Below are positions 1 to 12,841 of a stretch of DNA of 64,000 nt, piece after piece. Source of the DNA: Trema orientale. Its lineage: Eukaryota; Streptophyta; Magnoliopsida; Rosales; Cannabaceae. The stretch covers positions 310,592 through 374,591 of the forward strand of contig JXTC01000243.1 in the NCBI GenBank assembly GCA_002914845.1, in the 5' to 3' direction. The translations under genes and the position numbers were made by a program. Under the pieces are notes generated by a model. It was not told the origin of the DNA and searched no databases. It worked only from the letters and a program-made list of their open reading frames with translations. Within the stretch, counting starts at the first letter, position 1, and each line of letters opens with the position of its first letter.

Positions 1-1751
1 GAGTTACAACTCTTCATTGACCAATAGAAATTTAAATACACTTAATATTATTAAACCATTTAATTAATATTGATAAATACAATATTAATTTATTAAAATC
101 ACATAGGTCATATATAAATAAATCTAACATTTTATTCTAACACTTTCTACCACAGATGACCCTATATATAGTTTTACAGGATTTTGCTGATTAAAACACC
201 ATCAGCCATGATTTGAACTAACTTTTAAATATGTTTGAATGCAATAAATGTAAAGATGCCTTGTGGTCCACTTTGTACCAATATCAATTTCAACCATGAA
301 CGAAAAGTGAAAATTTAATTAAAAAAAAATTTAAGAAAAATGTAAAAAGAAATACTTTGGTTTATCATTCCAAAGTTGAAGGACATCTGATCTGTTTTTC
401 ATTAGAGTACTATGCATGTTGTCTTATTCAAGGAAAAAAAAGTCCAGAAAAATTAGAAGAGTACTATTTTATTTGTGATTCGTGGATGTGCATTGATATA
501 CATGTAATTGTTTCAGTATCATAAAAATTCACATGTAACAAGAAACGAGTGCATTGTCATACATATGTGTCAGTACGCAACTTATTACGATTCAGCTAAA
601 AAGGGCAAGGACGTGAGAGCGACATAACGTGTAACCTATACAGACGTTGGATTTTGTTTCATTGATTGCACGGAGAAATTTGATAATTAAAAACATAACG
701 ATAAAGAAGATAATTAGGATAACGACACCGGTATAGATTATTGTGTGAAAGAGACACCACAAGTCACGTGACCTAATCTTTGCATTTATTGGGTTTTGTT
801 TCACTTTTTTCAAACCAATCGGGGTCTTTAGGGCTAGTGTCCGGACTAGTTTTATGAGATTCGAAAATTTCTCAGCGGGTTAATTCGCTAACTTTATTGA
901 TATTACATGAATACGCTAGTTATATTTTCTTTCACACTTTTTTTATAATTAATTTAATTTTACTACTTAATACGTACGTTCACTATAGTTTGTTATTAAA
1001 ATGTTAAACTATATAATAAAATTTACGTATTAAGTAATGAGACGAGAAAAAAAATTAAGTAAAAAAAAAGAATGAATTTAGCACACTTCTACTTATTATT
1101 CAAGAGAATAGATCTAATTGATTTGAACTATCCATTTATGAGGGAACAAATACCTCTATATACCAAGTTCTCATTATCAGTGTTTCATTAATTTTAACTG
1201 CAGTTCTATTGCACTTATCATATCACACTTTTGTTTTTCCCCCCTCCATTTAAGAATTACTCATTGGATGCTTTATTTTTCAGGAAAGGTCATCAAGTAT
1301 GGACCTAATTCTACATAAATTCAAACTACAAGAAAAATGGCCTTTCAAGTCGTTTTTAAAGCGCTTTGAAATGCCCACGGCGCCCTTAAAAGCTCCTTGG
1401 TATCCAATTATTATTATTTTTTTTTAGAGGTACAATTGGTCAATTTTAAATACTTTTTCAATAAGAATTTTACAGCTACTCTTTTTTTCTTTTTTTTTTC
1501 TAATTTATTTCTGTATCCTTTATCACATAAATACTACAATAACATTTATGTTAATCAGTAGATCAAATAATATTCAAAATTTTAGCCTGAATTAAGTAAA
1601 AGCTAATACCAAAAAGAACTTTTGTTTGATTTAATATATATGAATATCAATTAAGTACAAGCAAGTTTCATTCAACAAAATTTACCACTTATACTATCAA
1701 GTACAATACCATGTTGATAACAAATAAAGAAATAAAGAAGTTTAAGGTTCC
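1..1751. other. AT-rich intergenic DNA, nothing firmly recognised
   Basis: No transposon end, RNA gene or convincing gene is visible. A minus-strand open frame at 592-813 contains a strongly hydrophobic run (VVILIIFFIVMFLII) like one membrane segment. It has no ATG at its start, and I could find neither splice partners nor a family for it. Confidence 0.5.
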
Positions 1752-1850
1752 TCAGAGGCCGATCTCTTGAAAGGAGCGCAAATATCTCATATACTTTCTG
1801 TTCTCAAGATATTGGAGGTTAATTTCGTTATGCACGTAGTTAAAGAATCC
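1752..1850 (-). other. Possible terminal coding exon of an unrecognised small gene
   Basis: On the minus strand an AG acceptor-like site is followed by 32 codons and a TGA. The peptide begins GFFNYVHNEI and ends RYLRSFQEIGL, is rich in charged and aromatic residues, and reads less like random AT-rich translation than its surroundings. A TC-rich leader with AAACCCTA-type elements lies about 2.9 kb upstream on the same strand (4560-4760), so the two could be ends of one small gene. I do not recognise the family and could not trace exons in between. It could be a chance frame. Confidence 0.2.
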
Positions 1851-2495
1851 CTTATTTGAGTACATTGCAGTCAAGAGAAACAATATTACAACATAATTTT
1901 AGCAGAACCTATTTTTCTCATACTATTTCTAAAGCAAAATCTAATCTCCATAATCAACTTACCATAATGATGGCCCAACATACTATGGTTATAAGGAATA
2001 ATACCCATTTTCTACAAAAATACGAACACGATCACAATCCAAAGGTTAAATGCTTGAAAGAAGCCTATTTATGTAATGCAGAACAATAAAAGAGGTATAA
2101 TATTTAAGATATAGATTAATCAAGCTATTCTATTATTTTATTATTTACAATCATTAGTAATTTGAATTTATTTTAAACTGTTAAGAGTTTTAATACGATT
2201 TAAATTCCTAGAAAATGATGAAAACTGTAAATTGTTTTTCAAACATTAAAAGTCCATTTAACAGTTTATGCAAAACAACTACCTTCCCCCATATAGAAGA
2301 AAACCAAGTACTGCAAATGGCGACACACCTGCCAAAGTACATGTTGCAAGTATAAATACCAAGATAAGCTACTGCATTTGGAAAAAAATTTCATGTTTTC
2401 TAGAAAAAAAACTTGCAAACAATATCTTAGATAGGATGATGTTCACAAGCTTCCACCATGATATTAATCATAATGCTATCTGGAAGCAGTTGAAC

Positions 2496-2591
2496 CTTAA
2501 CAAAAACGATTATTTAAGATATCAATCCTTAACAAAAACGATTATTTAAGATATCAATCCTTAACAAAAACGATTATTTAAGATATCAATC
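2496..2591. repeat. Tandem repeat, 3 x 32 bp
   Basis: Three adjacent copies of a 32-bp unit start at 2496, 2528 and 2560. Each begins cttaacaaaaacgattattt and they are almost identical. The array is short, so slippage or recent local duplication is the likely origin. Confidence 0.9.
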
Positions 2592-4821
2592 TTGTTCCAT
2601 GAACACAAGAAAATAATGCCATAGACAATTAAAATATAAAATCACCAGTTAGTAAATAGTATGCACAGAACCATGCAAAATTAGCATCCACTGTCACAGA
2701 GGAAGATAACCAAACAACATGGTCTCAACTAGTCCATAGTAGACTGAAACGAGTTGCATTGACTGTTTATTACCCCCTTTTTTGGTCCCCCAAATCATCT
2801 CCTTAAATCACCAAATCATACCAAAGCCAGGATTTGATCCTAATCTTCAGTTGGATACCAAAAACCTTTGCCATCTAAACCAGTTGGCACATTTAAAATG
2901 ATTCTTTCCTTTAATCATTAGGTCTATCTAGACTGGAACGTCCAAGTATGTACAGAACCTATTGAAAGCAAACTCGATAACTGAGCAGGTTAAACTCAGT
3001 CACATGTGACAACAAAGTCATGTAACATGAATATGTATCTCTGAGAAGGGATTCACACATGTTTAATTTTACACAAGAACCCGGTAAGAAAAATTTCCAA
3101 AACCAAGTCATAATTGAATAATTGGTGAGTGGGATGGATCCTCAATAGCAAAAATTCAATTCTGACCAAAATTTAGCCCACAAATTGCACAAGTTCCTCA
3201 GTAAAATGTTCTTAACGTCATTAGTATAGATCTAACACATAACTTCTTTAAGACACTAATAGTTTCTAGAATATCAAAATAACAGTTTCCCATTCTCTTA
3301 TCTCCTCAAAAGAATAACCCATTATAAATGTAACGGTTTTCAGAAAATTTAATAAAAATAATTTCATTTTATACTTGCTGAAGACTTCTTGTCCTTTAGC
3401 TATCATACATTTCTTAGTATTAATGCAATAGTCCAAATTCTTATGGGAAAAAAAATAGAATCGTATCCAATTTGGTGTTACATAACAAAGCGAATATGTT
3501 AAACAAAGGTACATTTAGGTAACCAGAGTTAGACTACTCCAAATATTTGATTATTTAAACTGAAGTACTTCTCTAATAAAGAAAAAATTATCTGTTAACT
3601 ATGCAAAACTTGCCAACAACATCAGTGATAATCCTATGAATCAGCAATACAATAAAACTGATAGTAATACATAATATACGAGAAAAGCTCCAATCATGTA
3701 GAATAAGCGAAAAGGTTAAATAATGAACAAACCAAACCCCAAAAACTCCATTTTTCTAGGACTACAACTCGAATAATGAAGTAAAAATATCACTTGAGTT
3801 GCATAAATCACCGCATGAATTGTAAGGAAACTTGGCCTCAGTCCGTCACTTGATATTATATGTGCCTATTCAGGGTTAAAATCAGAGAATCATAATCAAA
3901 CTAAGAAGAAAAAAAATACAACAAAAGAATTTAACAAGAAAAGTAAGACTGTAGAAAATTCAACTAACTTGATAGAAAATTTCTGCCTAGAACAGAACTA
4001 GGAGTATATAAGTTGTGAAAAAAACAAGACTTGGAATGTAAAGCAAGACATACTGGACAATCTATAGGAGCACACGGAAACATACTTCACATTAGGCAAA
4101 CTAAAACCGATTTAAACCTTAGAAAATGACATCAAATCAAATCCAATGCAATCCAAACTCTAGATGCAACTTCTAGACATCCCAGCAGAACCCGAATACC
4201 AAATCTCAAATTGAAGTTTGCTTGGCACAAACATAAAAAAATTTAGAAACCATAAATTAATCAGAAAATTGAGAAAATACAAACCCCAATTCACCGAAAA
4301 ACTGAGAAAGTAGAAAACCATCTGCATCGTCCAACCATACTCTGGCACTCTCAATTGTATACGAATCAGTTGAACCTAATAAAAACACAAAGATACATGC
4401 ATCAATTTCCAAATCAAAGTCGGTTCCAAACCAAAAAATAAATAAATAAAATAAGATGAGAAAATAGAGAACAGACAACAAAAGATAAGAGGCGAAGAGA
4501 AGAGAAGAGAAAAAAAGAAAAAGATGTGAATAATATCTCTATTATTTCATTAATGTCGGGATTCGATTCGGCTCCGATGAGACTTCTAGAGCTTTCCTTT
4601 TTACACTTCCTCTTGCATTTTGTGGGAGTTTTGGTGAAGCGGAAGCAGATGTAGAAAAAGGAAGCGAGAAGAGAGTGGAAGTACAATCTGGGACTGGGGC
4701 TAGGGTTTGGAAAGAGAGAGATGAGCTCTTTTTGGTTCAATTTAGGGCTTTTAATACAGGGCCCTATCTCAGCATCTTTAAGATGCGAAGAAAACCGTAT
4801 TACGGCTCCTAAATACGCACC
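2592..4821 (-). other. Intergenic DNA with a possible minus-strand promoter/5' leader at 4560-4760
   Basis: Most of this stretch is featureless AT-rich sequence. From 4560 to 4760 the minus strand becomes pyrimidine-rich and contains AAACCCTAG, a telo-box-like motif common in promoters and 5' leaders of plant housekeeping genes. This could be the head of a gene running left toward 1752. No continuous coding frame follows it. Confidence 0.2.
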
Positions 4822-6247
4822 GTGAAATAATAGACGTAAAATAACTGGAAGTTCACGGGTCGTAAACAAGTAATAAAGTGATAAGTATAGAGTTGTCGAT
4901 CCCACGAAGAATTGTGTGTTAAATTATCGTTAATTACCGAAATTGTTGTGACCTAACTTATCTAGGCAACCAAACTAAATAAATTTATAAGTTAAATAAA
5001 TACAAAGATAAAAATGAAAATAAAAATAAAATATGGAAACTCTATGCACAAATGTACTAGAGGATTAAATTAAGTTAATTATCAACTATGTCTTTTGATC
5101 ACCAATTGCATTCTAATCAATTATTCCTAGTTTATAAGCTAAGAACCAAATGATATTTCTACTCCCTCTCTCGAGTGCGGAGTGAAATCACTCCTAAATT
5201 CCGGTTCCAATATCTTTATTTCGAACCTAGAATTTAAGAATTCATTATGGTCAATGGTTCTTTGATCATGGTTTCAAAGGAATTATAGGTTCTCTCAAAC
5301 TCTACAAATCCTAGGTTATACTATCATATGGTTGTTTCTAAAATTTCCTTTCTCAAGTGTCAAATTCTAGAAACCAAATCATCCAACTAGTAACTAATTA
5401 GTTGATAAGCATTAAGTATGGAATAGCATAAATAAATTCAAAAACAATATCAAAGAATATATTGAAAATCAAGACATAGAATCAAAGTTTAAATTACATC
5501 AAACCCCAAGTATATAAAAATTAATTCAACATAAGAGAATCTAATACTAATCTCAACATGAATTTCATATATTCAAATATATTTAATAATCAAGCATAAT
5601 ACAAAATTCAAATGAAATTAGGGTTAGAAAGAGGAAGAGAAAACTCATTTGTGGAGGTAGAACTTCAAGTTTTAATCTCTTCAAGCCACTCTCTGGCTAT
5701 CCTCTCTAAGATTTTTAATCCAAAGCTCTCCTCTCTCTAGGATTTTTGAGCTCTTAAGTGTGTGTTTTCTCTCCAGCTCTCTACACTTGAAATAGAGGCT
5801 TAAGGATGTATTTAAAGGCCTCTAAGGTGGCCTAGGCCGAGTGGAAAGTAAACCATTCGATCAGATGGCATCATGGTCCAGATTGGCTCTAAAAACTCGC
5901 TAAAAGCGTGCTTCCGGACGCTACATAGCACCACAGTGCTCTCTGGCAAGCGCCGCGGCATTCTCGGCTCTGGAACTCTCCACGACAGTTTTTCTTCTCG
6001 GGGGCACTATTTCTTCGTTTTAGCTCCGTTTTGCTTGATTTTCGTTGCGTTGCATTCATATCAGACTCAACTTTCATCTTAAATTGTTGAAATATCCAAA
6101 TTTGTCATTAATATTTATTGATTCTCATTTATTCCTAAAAACTACAAAAATAAAGCAAAAACACATTAAACTGACAAAAATACTTGAGAACTTACAATTA
6201 TTTGAGTTGAATGATACTTGATTTGTGAGTGAATTAATCACTCATTA
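4822..6247 (-). repeat. Left (3') LTR of the LARD-like element
   Basis: Matches 8560-9995 along its length, sharing for example gataagtatagagttgtcga near one end and gatacttgatttgtgagtga near the other. The outer boundary near 4822 is approximate because the terminal bases have drifted. A TTTAAATA core-promoter-like motif lies near 5812 on the minus strand. Confidence 0.75.
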
Positions 6248-6262
6248 AATACCCCCAAACTC
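6248..6262 (-). other. Polypurine tract
   Basis: The minus strand reads GAGTTTGGGGGTATT directly beside the left LTR, the position expected for the plus-strand primer of reverse transcription. Confidence 0.6.
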
Positions 6263-7332
6263 TAATAGTTGCTAGTCCTCAAAGATAATTTTGAAAAAAT
6301 TTGAGGTTCAAATCACTCTTAAGCATATTAATCTAGGACCTTTGTAGAGTAATTACTTAGTATATCAAATAGCACTCCCACACTTCTTTTCAACTAGATT
6401 TCTCTTCTATCACACTCCACCAAACACTTATATAAATTTTTTTTCTTTTTTTTTTGAAACAAAAGATATGAAATAAGACAAAAAGATGAAAATAAAAAAA
6501 CCTCTCCCTCAAACTCAAAATCAACATTGTCATCAATGTTGAAAAACAAAATAAATAGCAGAGACACAAAATTTTCACCAAATTATTCCTTTCTCTTTTT
6601 TTTCTGGTTTTTTTCTTGTTCTTCTTCTTCTTTTTTTTTTTTTTTTTGCTTTATAACACTATCCTTCCTCTCAACATGAACATAACATAAAAATAACTCT
6701 TTAAAACAATCAACATGCTTAAGGATAAGGTTGGTGGTCGTTATTTTGGTTTGGCAAAGATGTAGTAGAAAAAGAAAGGTATAAATAGGCTCAAAGTAGG
6801 TATACTAGGATAATAATGTATCAAGGTTAGCTTGAAAGGCTCAAACGGTCCAAAAATGGCCTAAATCATTTCTCCAATGACACCTAACATAGAATTTCAC
6901 CTCAAGCTTCACTCAAATGGGTTCTAGAGTTCATGAGATGTCAATGCCTATCTAATGTACACAAGTTTTCTCCAAAAGCTCAAAGAGTCAAGTGATTATG
7001 ATTATCGTGCTCAAATGTGTAGAATCGAGAGTGAGGTTCAATTAATACGAGTCAAGCACACAAATAATTTTAATGAATTACATTTCAAAAGACCTAAAGA
7101 ACATTTAGTGACTAAACTTATTATCAATATCGAGTTATCTCATCTCAACAATACTCATAACTTATTCAAACAAGCAAAAGAAAACAAAAGCAAATAAAAA
7201 ATTTGTCAAAAGAAACCAACTCATAGGAAGAAAAGTCACAACTATCAATACACAAGTAAAGCCATACGCAACAAATAATTGATCAATAAATGTTTTCAGC
7301 CCCAAACTCAAAATTAGTAATATTCTCAAAAT

Positions 7333-8420
7333 TTAAATGTTTAAGATAAGCACAAGGGAAAAGAATACATACCAGGGAGGTGAGACATTCTCGCAACCTA
7401 TTAAGGTTGGCAAGGGTGGTGCTCTGGGTAAGGTGACTCTGACTTGGGTGGTGCGGGACTCCTCTCCATAAGTTGCATCTTTAGTCTTATTCATGCACAA
7501 TTTGGCAAAGCTCATCAAATAGCGGTTTCCACCCATAGTATGTGTCATATAACATAACAAATGGGTCTTGTTTTTGAATCCCCTCAAGCTTGGCGATATA
7601 TGGAAGTGCTCGACTCGTATGCTCAACTTGACTCGGCACTGGTATATGTGCTTGGTGCGCTTGAATGAACGGTGCTAGTGGTAGTGGAGGAGATTTCAGC
7701 CACATAAGATCGTCATAAATGTGGCCTTTGATGAATGGTAGGGGCATAATAATTTGGATCTCAAAGAGTAAAGATTCACAAGTGTTGTCTTGTGATTCTT
7801 CCTCCTTGATCCATTCTTGATTTGTTTCCTCACTTGAGTCATCATCATCAAACGAACCCAAGATCCTCCTGCTTGTGCTCGACTCCTCATGGTGACTTTC
7901 ATCATTGTGATATATGCATCAATTATAGCCGCCGCCCTTGTCATGGCCTCAAGGGAGTCATAAAGAGACTCAAAATGTGAATTATGAACGTTCTCTATTC
8001 TCTCCCACTCCTCATGGTGAAGTCTTGTCTGCTCCGAAAATTATGCAACAAGGTATTCAAGGTTGGGAGAAAGCTCCTCTTGATGATGTGGAGTATCACA
8101 CCATGGTACCAAAATATTAGAATCATCTCTCAAACTGAGGTGGCTTGGTAGATAATTCTAACTCTGATAGTCGAAGTCAGTCATGTCTTCCAATAACCAA
8201 TAGGATTCATCAATGAATAATTGGTAGATAGATGTGGTACCATTACCTCTTTCGACCCATATTCTTGTCTCGGGCCGAAGATTGTTGAGGAAGTTTTGTC
8301 ATTGATACTCCCAGGAGAAACTATGATTTGGGCATATCGTGAGCAACTCTTTGTATCTCCATCATGCACAGTGAAATGGCTCCGAGTCTCGTTGAGAAAA
8401 CTACAAGAGGACTTGTTAAT
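7333..8420 (-). pseudogene. Degraded internal ORF of the LARD-like element
   Basis: Overlapping broken minus-strand frames (7333-7626, 7487-7861, 7696-7944, 8181-8369) encode acidic and proline-rich peptides such as MGSFDDDDSSEE. They sit where gag would be in an autonomous relative, downstream of the primer site. There is no zinc knuckle, protease or polymerase motif. I infer a decayed gag-position ORF; the homology is unverified. Confidence 0.35.
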
Positions 8421-8538
8421 CTAACATCTCCAAGTACCTCGCAAAATAAACATTTAAAAATAAAAATTAAAATAAACACCTAAATTAAAATCAAGTAACT
8501 TACTCCCGATATCAATAACAATCTAAAATGCCAATTTT

Positions 8539-8553
8539 CCGGTAACGGCGCCA
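8539..8553 (-). other. Primer binding site, tRNA-Asp type
   Basis: The minus strand reads TGGCGCCGTTACCGG six bases inside the right LTR. This is one base from the usual plant TGGCGCCGTTGCCGG primer site. Confidence 0.7.
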
Positions 8554-8559
8554 AAAACT

Positions 8560-9995
8560 TGTTATGCTAAAAGCATATACATAAAATAACCGTAAGTGCA
8601 CAAGTCGTAAATAAATAATAAAGTGATAAGTATAGAGTTGTCGATCTCACAAGGAATTGTGTGTTAAATTATCGTTAATTACCAGAATTGTCATGACCTA
8701 ACTTTATCTAGGCAACCGAACTAAATAAATTTATAAGTTAAATAAATACAAAGATAAAAATAAATACAAAAAAAAAATATAGAAACTCTATGCACAAATA
8801 TACTAGAGGATTGAATTCATCTAACTATCAACTATGTCTTTTGATCATCAATTGTATTCTATTCAATCATTCCTAGTTTATAAGCCAAGAACCCAATGAT
8901 ATTTCTACTCCCTTTTTCGAGTGCTGAGTGAAATCACTCCTAAATTCTGGTTCCAATATCTCTATTTCGAACCTAGAATTTAAGAATTCATTATATTCAA
9001 TGGTTCTTTGATCATGGTTTTAAAGGAATTATAGGTTCTCTCAAACTCTATAAATCCTAGGTTATACTATCCTATGGTTGTTTCTAAAATTTCCTTTCTC
9101 AGGTACCAAATTCTAGAAACCAAATCATCCAACTAGTAGCTAATTAGTTGAGAAGTATTAAGTATAGAATAGCATAAATAAATTTAAAAATAATATCAAA
9201 GAATATATTGAAAATGAAGACGTAGAATTAAAGTTTAAATTACATCAAACCCTAAGTATATAATAATTAATTCAACTTAAGAGAATCCAATACTAATCTC
9301 AACAAGAATTTCATATATCCAAATATATTCAATAATCAAGCACAATACAAAATTCAAATGAAATTAGGGTCAGAAAAAGGAAGAGAAAACTCATTTGTGG
9401 AGGTAGAACTTCAAGCTTCAATCTCGTCAAGCCACTCTCTCAAGCATCCTCTCCAAGATTTTTGCTCCAAAGCTCTCTTTTCTCTAAGATTTTTGAGCTC
9501 TCAAGTGTGTGTTTCCTCTCTAACTCTCTACACTTGAAATGGACGCTTAAAGATGTATTTAAGGGTCTCCAAGGTGACCTAGGCTGAGTGGAATATCAAC
9601 CATTTGATTAGATAGAATTAATGGTCCAGATTAGCTCTAAAAACTCGCTAAAAGCGTGCTTCCGAATGCTGTGTAGTGCCGCGGTGCTCCCAGGCAAGCG
9701 TCGCGGTGCTTTCGGCTCTAGAATTCTGAATGACCGTTTTTCTTCTCGGGGACGCCATTTCTTCGTTTTAGCTCCGTTTTGTTTGATTTTCATTGTGTTG
9801 CATTCATATCGGACTCAAATTTCATCTCAAATAGTTGAAATATCCAAATTTATCACCAATATTTATTGATTCTCATTTATTCTTAAGAACTACAAAAACA
9901 AAGCAAAAACACATTAAACCGATAAAAATACTTGAGAACTTATAATTATTTGAGTCTAATGATACTTGATTTGTGAGTGAACTAATCACTTATCA
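8560..9995 (-). repeat. Right (5') LTR of the LARD-like element
   Basis: It begins TGTTATGC and ends ...TATCA on the plus strand, giving TG...CA termini. It lies six bases from the primer site and pairs with 4822-6247. Confidence 0.8.
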
Positions 9996-10202
9996 CATAC
10001 CACAATACACAACATAATATTAGAGCAAGAATATCCTACTCTTAATGTTTTTCATTTTTGAGTGAAACTAGTATGAAGCTAGCTTCTGGGTTTAGACTTC
10101 TAACATTATTTTTTGGCTATATTTGGTAGAGAGGAAAAAAACTAGTAGGGAAAGAAAAATTAGGAGTGAAAAAAAATTTATAAGATGGAAAGGAAAATAT
10201 TT

Positions 10203-10335
10203 TTCCACTCTAGTTTTTTTTTTTTTTTGGTGAATAAAAGAAATTTTATTCCCATCAATAACAATCCAATACAAGGAGATCAAATTACAAAGATACGATA
10301 ACTCTAAATAATCGACTAAACCATTAACTCTTATT
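10203..10335 (-). mobile_element. Possible LINE/retroposon 3' tail (poly-A on minus strand)
   Basis: A run of T on the plus strand is followed by ggtgaataaaagaaatttta and low-complexity sequence. This resembles the short 3' end of a plant LINE lying in minus orientation. No coding part remains. Confidence 0.3.
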
Positions 10336-12841
10336 GCCAAACATAAAGGAAAAAGTAGTACACGAAATATAAGTGTTTACTCACTGAAAATTAGTGGCTG
10401 AAACTTATCGGATTAGACTTGTAGAAGGTTGGGCTAGCCGATAAGGGTGGTGATTGGCGGCGTTGAGCGGCGAAGCACCAGATTTCAGCCATGATTGGCC
10501 ACAGCTTCACTCATCTTTCTTGCACTTGGGCTGCACGACGGTGGCCGGAGGAGGGTGGTGCTGGTTCACCGGTCGTCGAGGAGGCGGCTAATTAGAGCTC
10601 ACGGTCTGGTTCGACTCCAATGGCCGGCAATTTGAGAAGAATCTGAGAAGGGTAGAGAGAACATGAGGCGATGAGAGAGATTGGGGCTAATTTTGAGAAT
10701 TTCGAAACGTTTTGAGGATTTTGTGACATGTGGCATAAATGGACTAGTGACCCATCTTTTTAAAATCACTATTTGATCCCAGGTTTCAAAATTTCATCTC
10801 AATTAAGTCCTTTAAATTTTGAATTTGACCCCAAACTCTATATTTCTTTTCACTTAGACCCTTACTCGAATTTGATTGGAATTTTAACCATTTTTATTTT
10901 CATTTTTAATCCCCAAATTTATGAAAAGACCAAAATACCTTAATTAAAAATCAAGGTATTTATAGTGATTAACTTTGAATCTCTTAAGCTTTTTTATATT
11001 AGATGTTTCCTATGGCAATGCAGAACAATATCACGTTAATGTCTTCATAGAATAATGGATTCTACGGATCTTGAAAAAGATGACTATAAAAAGTGACTGT
11101 TTGATTGGAGAGAAAAAAATAATAAGGAGAAAAGTTAGTGAAAATGGGGTTTGTAGAATTCTCTATTAATCTTAAGTATTACATTCAAAAATATGGGACT
11201 TAAGCGATATTAGTGGGGAATTGTTAGTTTTGAAAGTGCAAATTAAGGGATGTTATATATATAAATATATACGGGACCTAAAATATATACACAAGAAGAC
11301 CTAATAATCTTATATACCTTTTTTTCTCTCTTAAAAAAGAAGCTCTAGCATCGCTCTCACAAAAGTTAGGAGGGGAGTGTCTTCTTCTCCAACCTCCCCT
11401 CCCCCCTCTCCTCCTCCTCCTTAATATCTTTCTCCCTGAACTCTCGTGATGATGAGAGATTTTTTTTAGTTTTCTTTTAGTTTTCTAATAAGTTCAGATC
11501 TAGATCTAGTTTGTAGTACCACCTTTTATCATCAGATCTAGATCTAATAAGTCATTGGCTAATTTACAACTAAGGCCATTTTTCATAAAATAATTAAGGA
11601 ATATTTAGTTATTACCAAAGAAACATTAGTTGTCGCATTAGATAAAAAAATACTAAACATCATCACAAATTATCTTGAAAAAATAACTTTACTAATGATG
11701 TGGTAATTTAGATGGTAGATAATTAGCGGAGTGAAAATAGAAATGCGTTAAATTTCAACAAATAATATATCATGCAATATTATTCAAGTTAGTTTTCCAA
11801 GATGTATAATATGTCAAAATATGTAGTATTTACTCGTATAAATTTCCTAATTAACAGATAAAACTGCAGTGACACCTTAGGATTATATTCAAATAATACC
11901 CTTTGAAATTCAAAGTTGAAAACATGGATTACTCGTGTGTTAAATTTCCTAATACATTTCAAGAGGTGTAGTATTACTCGTATAAAATTCCTACTTAACA
12001 GATAAAACTGTAGTGACACCTTAGGGATTATATTGAGATAATACCCTTTTAAATTCAAAGTTGAATACATGGCCAGTACCCCTGCTCTATTAATTAATCA
12101 TATTTGATATTAAAAATAATTATTTTAACCACAATTTTTATATAATGATGAACAATTTCTTCTAAAGCTAAAAAACTCATTGATTGTAAAAGTATTTAAA
12201 AATTGCATACCTGTAATTTTTTTGGGCTGTTATTATTAGTTTTTCCAATCTAAACATTAGAATGTAGAATTGGTATTTTTAGTAATGGTATTAGCTATAC
12301 ATTCCTTTGTTCGGCATTTTAAATTAGTCTTTCACTTAATTAGCGGCCAGTTGGAGATTTGATCAGTGGTGCTTGCGAGAACAAGTTTGGTCAGTGATCA
12401 GCAAATTGGCATAAGTCACGAAACTGCCATGGACTAACGACCCAAGGAAGGCAAGAATGACAGAAGTTGAAGGAGAGTCAACATGGAGAGAGAAAAACAA
12501 AGAAAGAAAAACTGTAATTAATGTGAGTAATAGTTATTATACTAGTCAAGAGTAATACGATAACATGATAAGACGCAGTTTATTTTTGCATAACAAACAA
12601 CAAGGTTATTTTCACTCTTGCAACTAGTGGCATCACATGACCATCGCCATATGCATATGCCTTATATTGTTGCATTTTAACAAAGCCAGATTAGTTACTC
12701 ACACGCAACACAAACACACATAACACACATGAGAGTTTCCCCTAAGCTTAATGGCATGACCAAATGCCTTCTTAATTACTTAGCCGCTTACTATGAAATT
12801 TAGCCCCACGTTCTTAGAAAAGCGAGAGAACCACACATTTT
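10336..12841. other. Intergenic DNA downstream of SEO copy 1
   Basis: It contains an unusually GC-rich patch at about 10440-10640 (GGCGGCGTTGAGCGGCG-like sequence) with no gene found in it, a CT-rich block near 11380-11420, and an imperfect repeat pair (listed separately). The last kilobase before the gene is plain AT-rich DNA and should hold the 3' UTR. Confidence 0.5.
11829..12071. repeat. Imperfect direct repeat pair, about 98 bp, period about 144 bp
   Basis: The copies at about 11829-11926 and 11973-12071 share ttactcgtataaa, taacagataaaactg, gtgacacctta and aaattcaaagttga, with scattered changes. Confidence 0.75.

Larger units (their letters stand above)
4822..9995 (-). mobile_element. 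Non-autonomous LTR retrotransposon (LARD-like, tRNA-Asp primer type)
   Basis: Two similar direct repeats of about 1.43 kb (4822-6247 and 8560-9995) bracket a 2.3-kb interior. The interior carries a primer-binding-site match beside the right repeat and a polypurine tract beside the left one, which fixes the orientation as minus. No protease, reverse transcriptase or integrase is visible inside, only degraded open frames, so it depends on another element's enzymes. The TGGCGCC primer type is common in Athila-like Ty3/gypsy elements; the lineage is inferred from that alone. The two LTRs differ at many positions, so the insertion is not recent. No clean target duplication was found. Confidence 0.75.
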
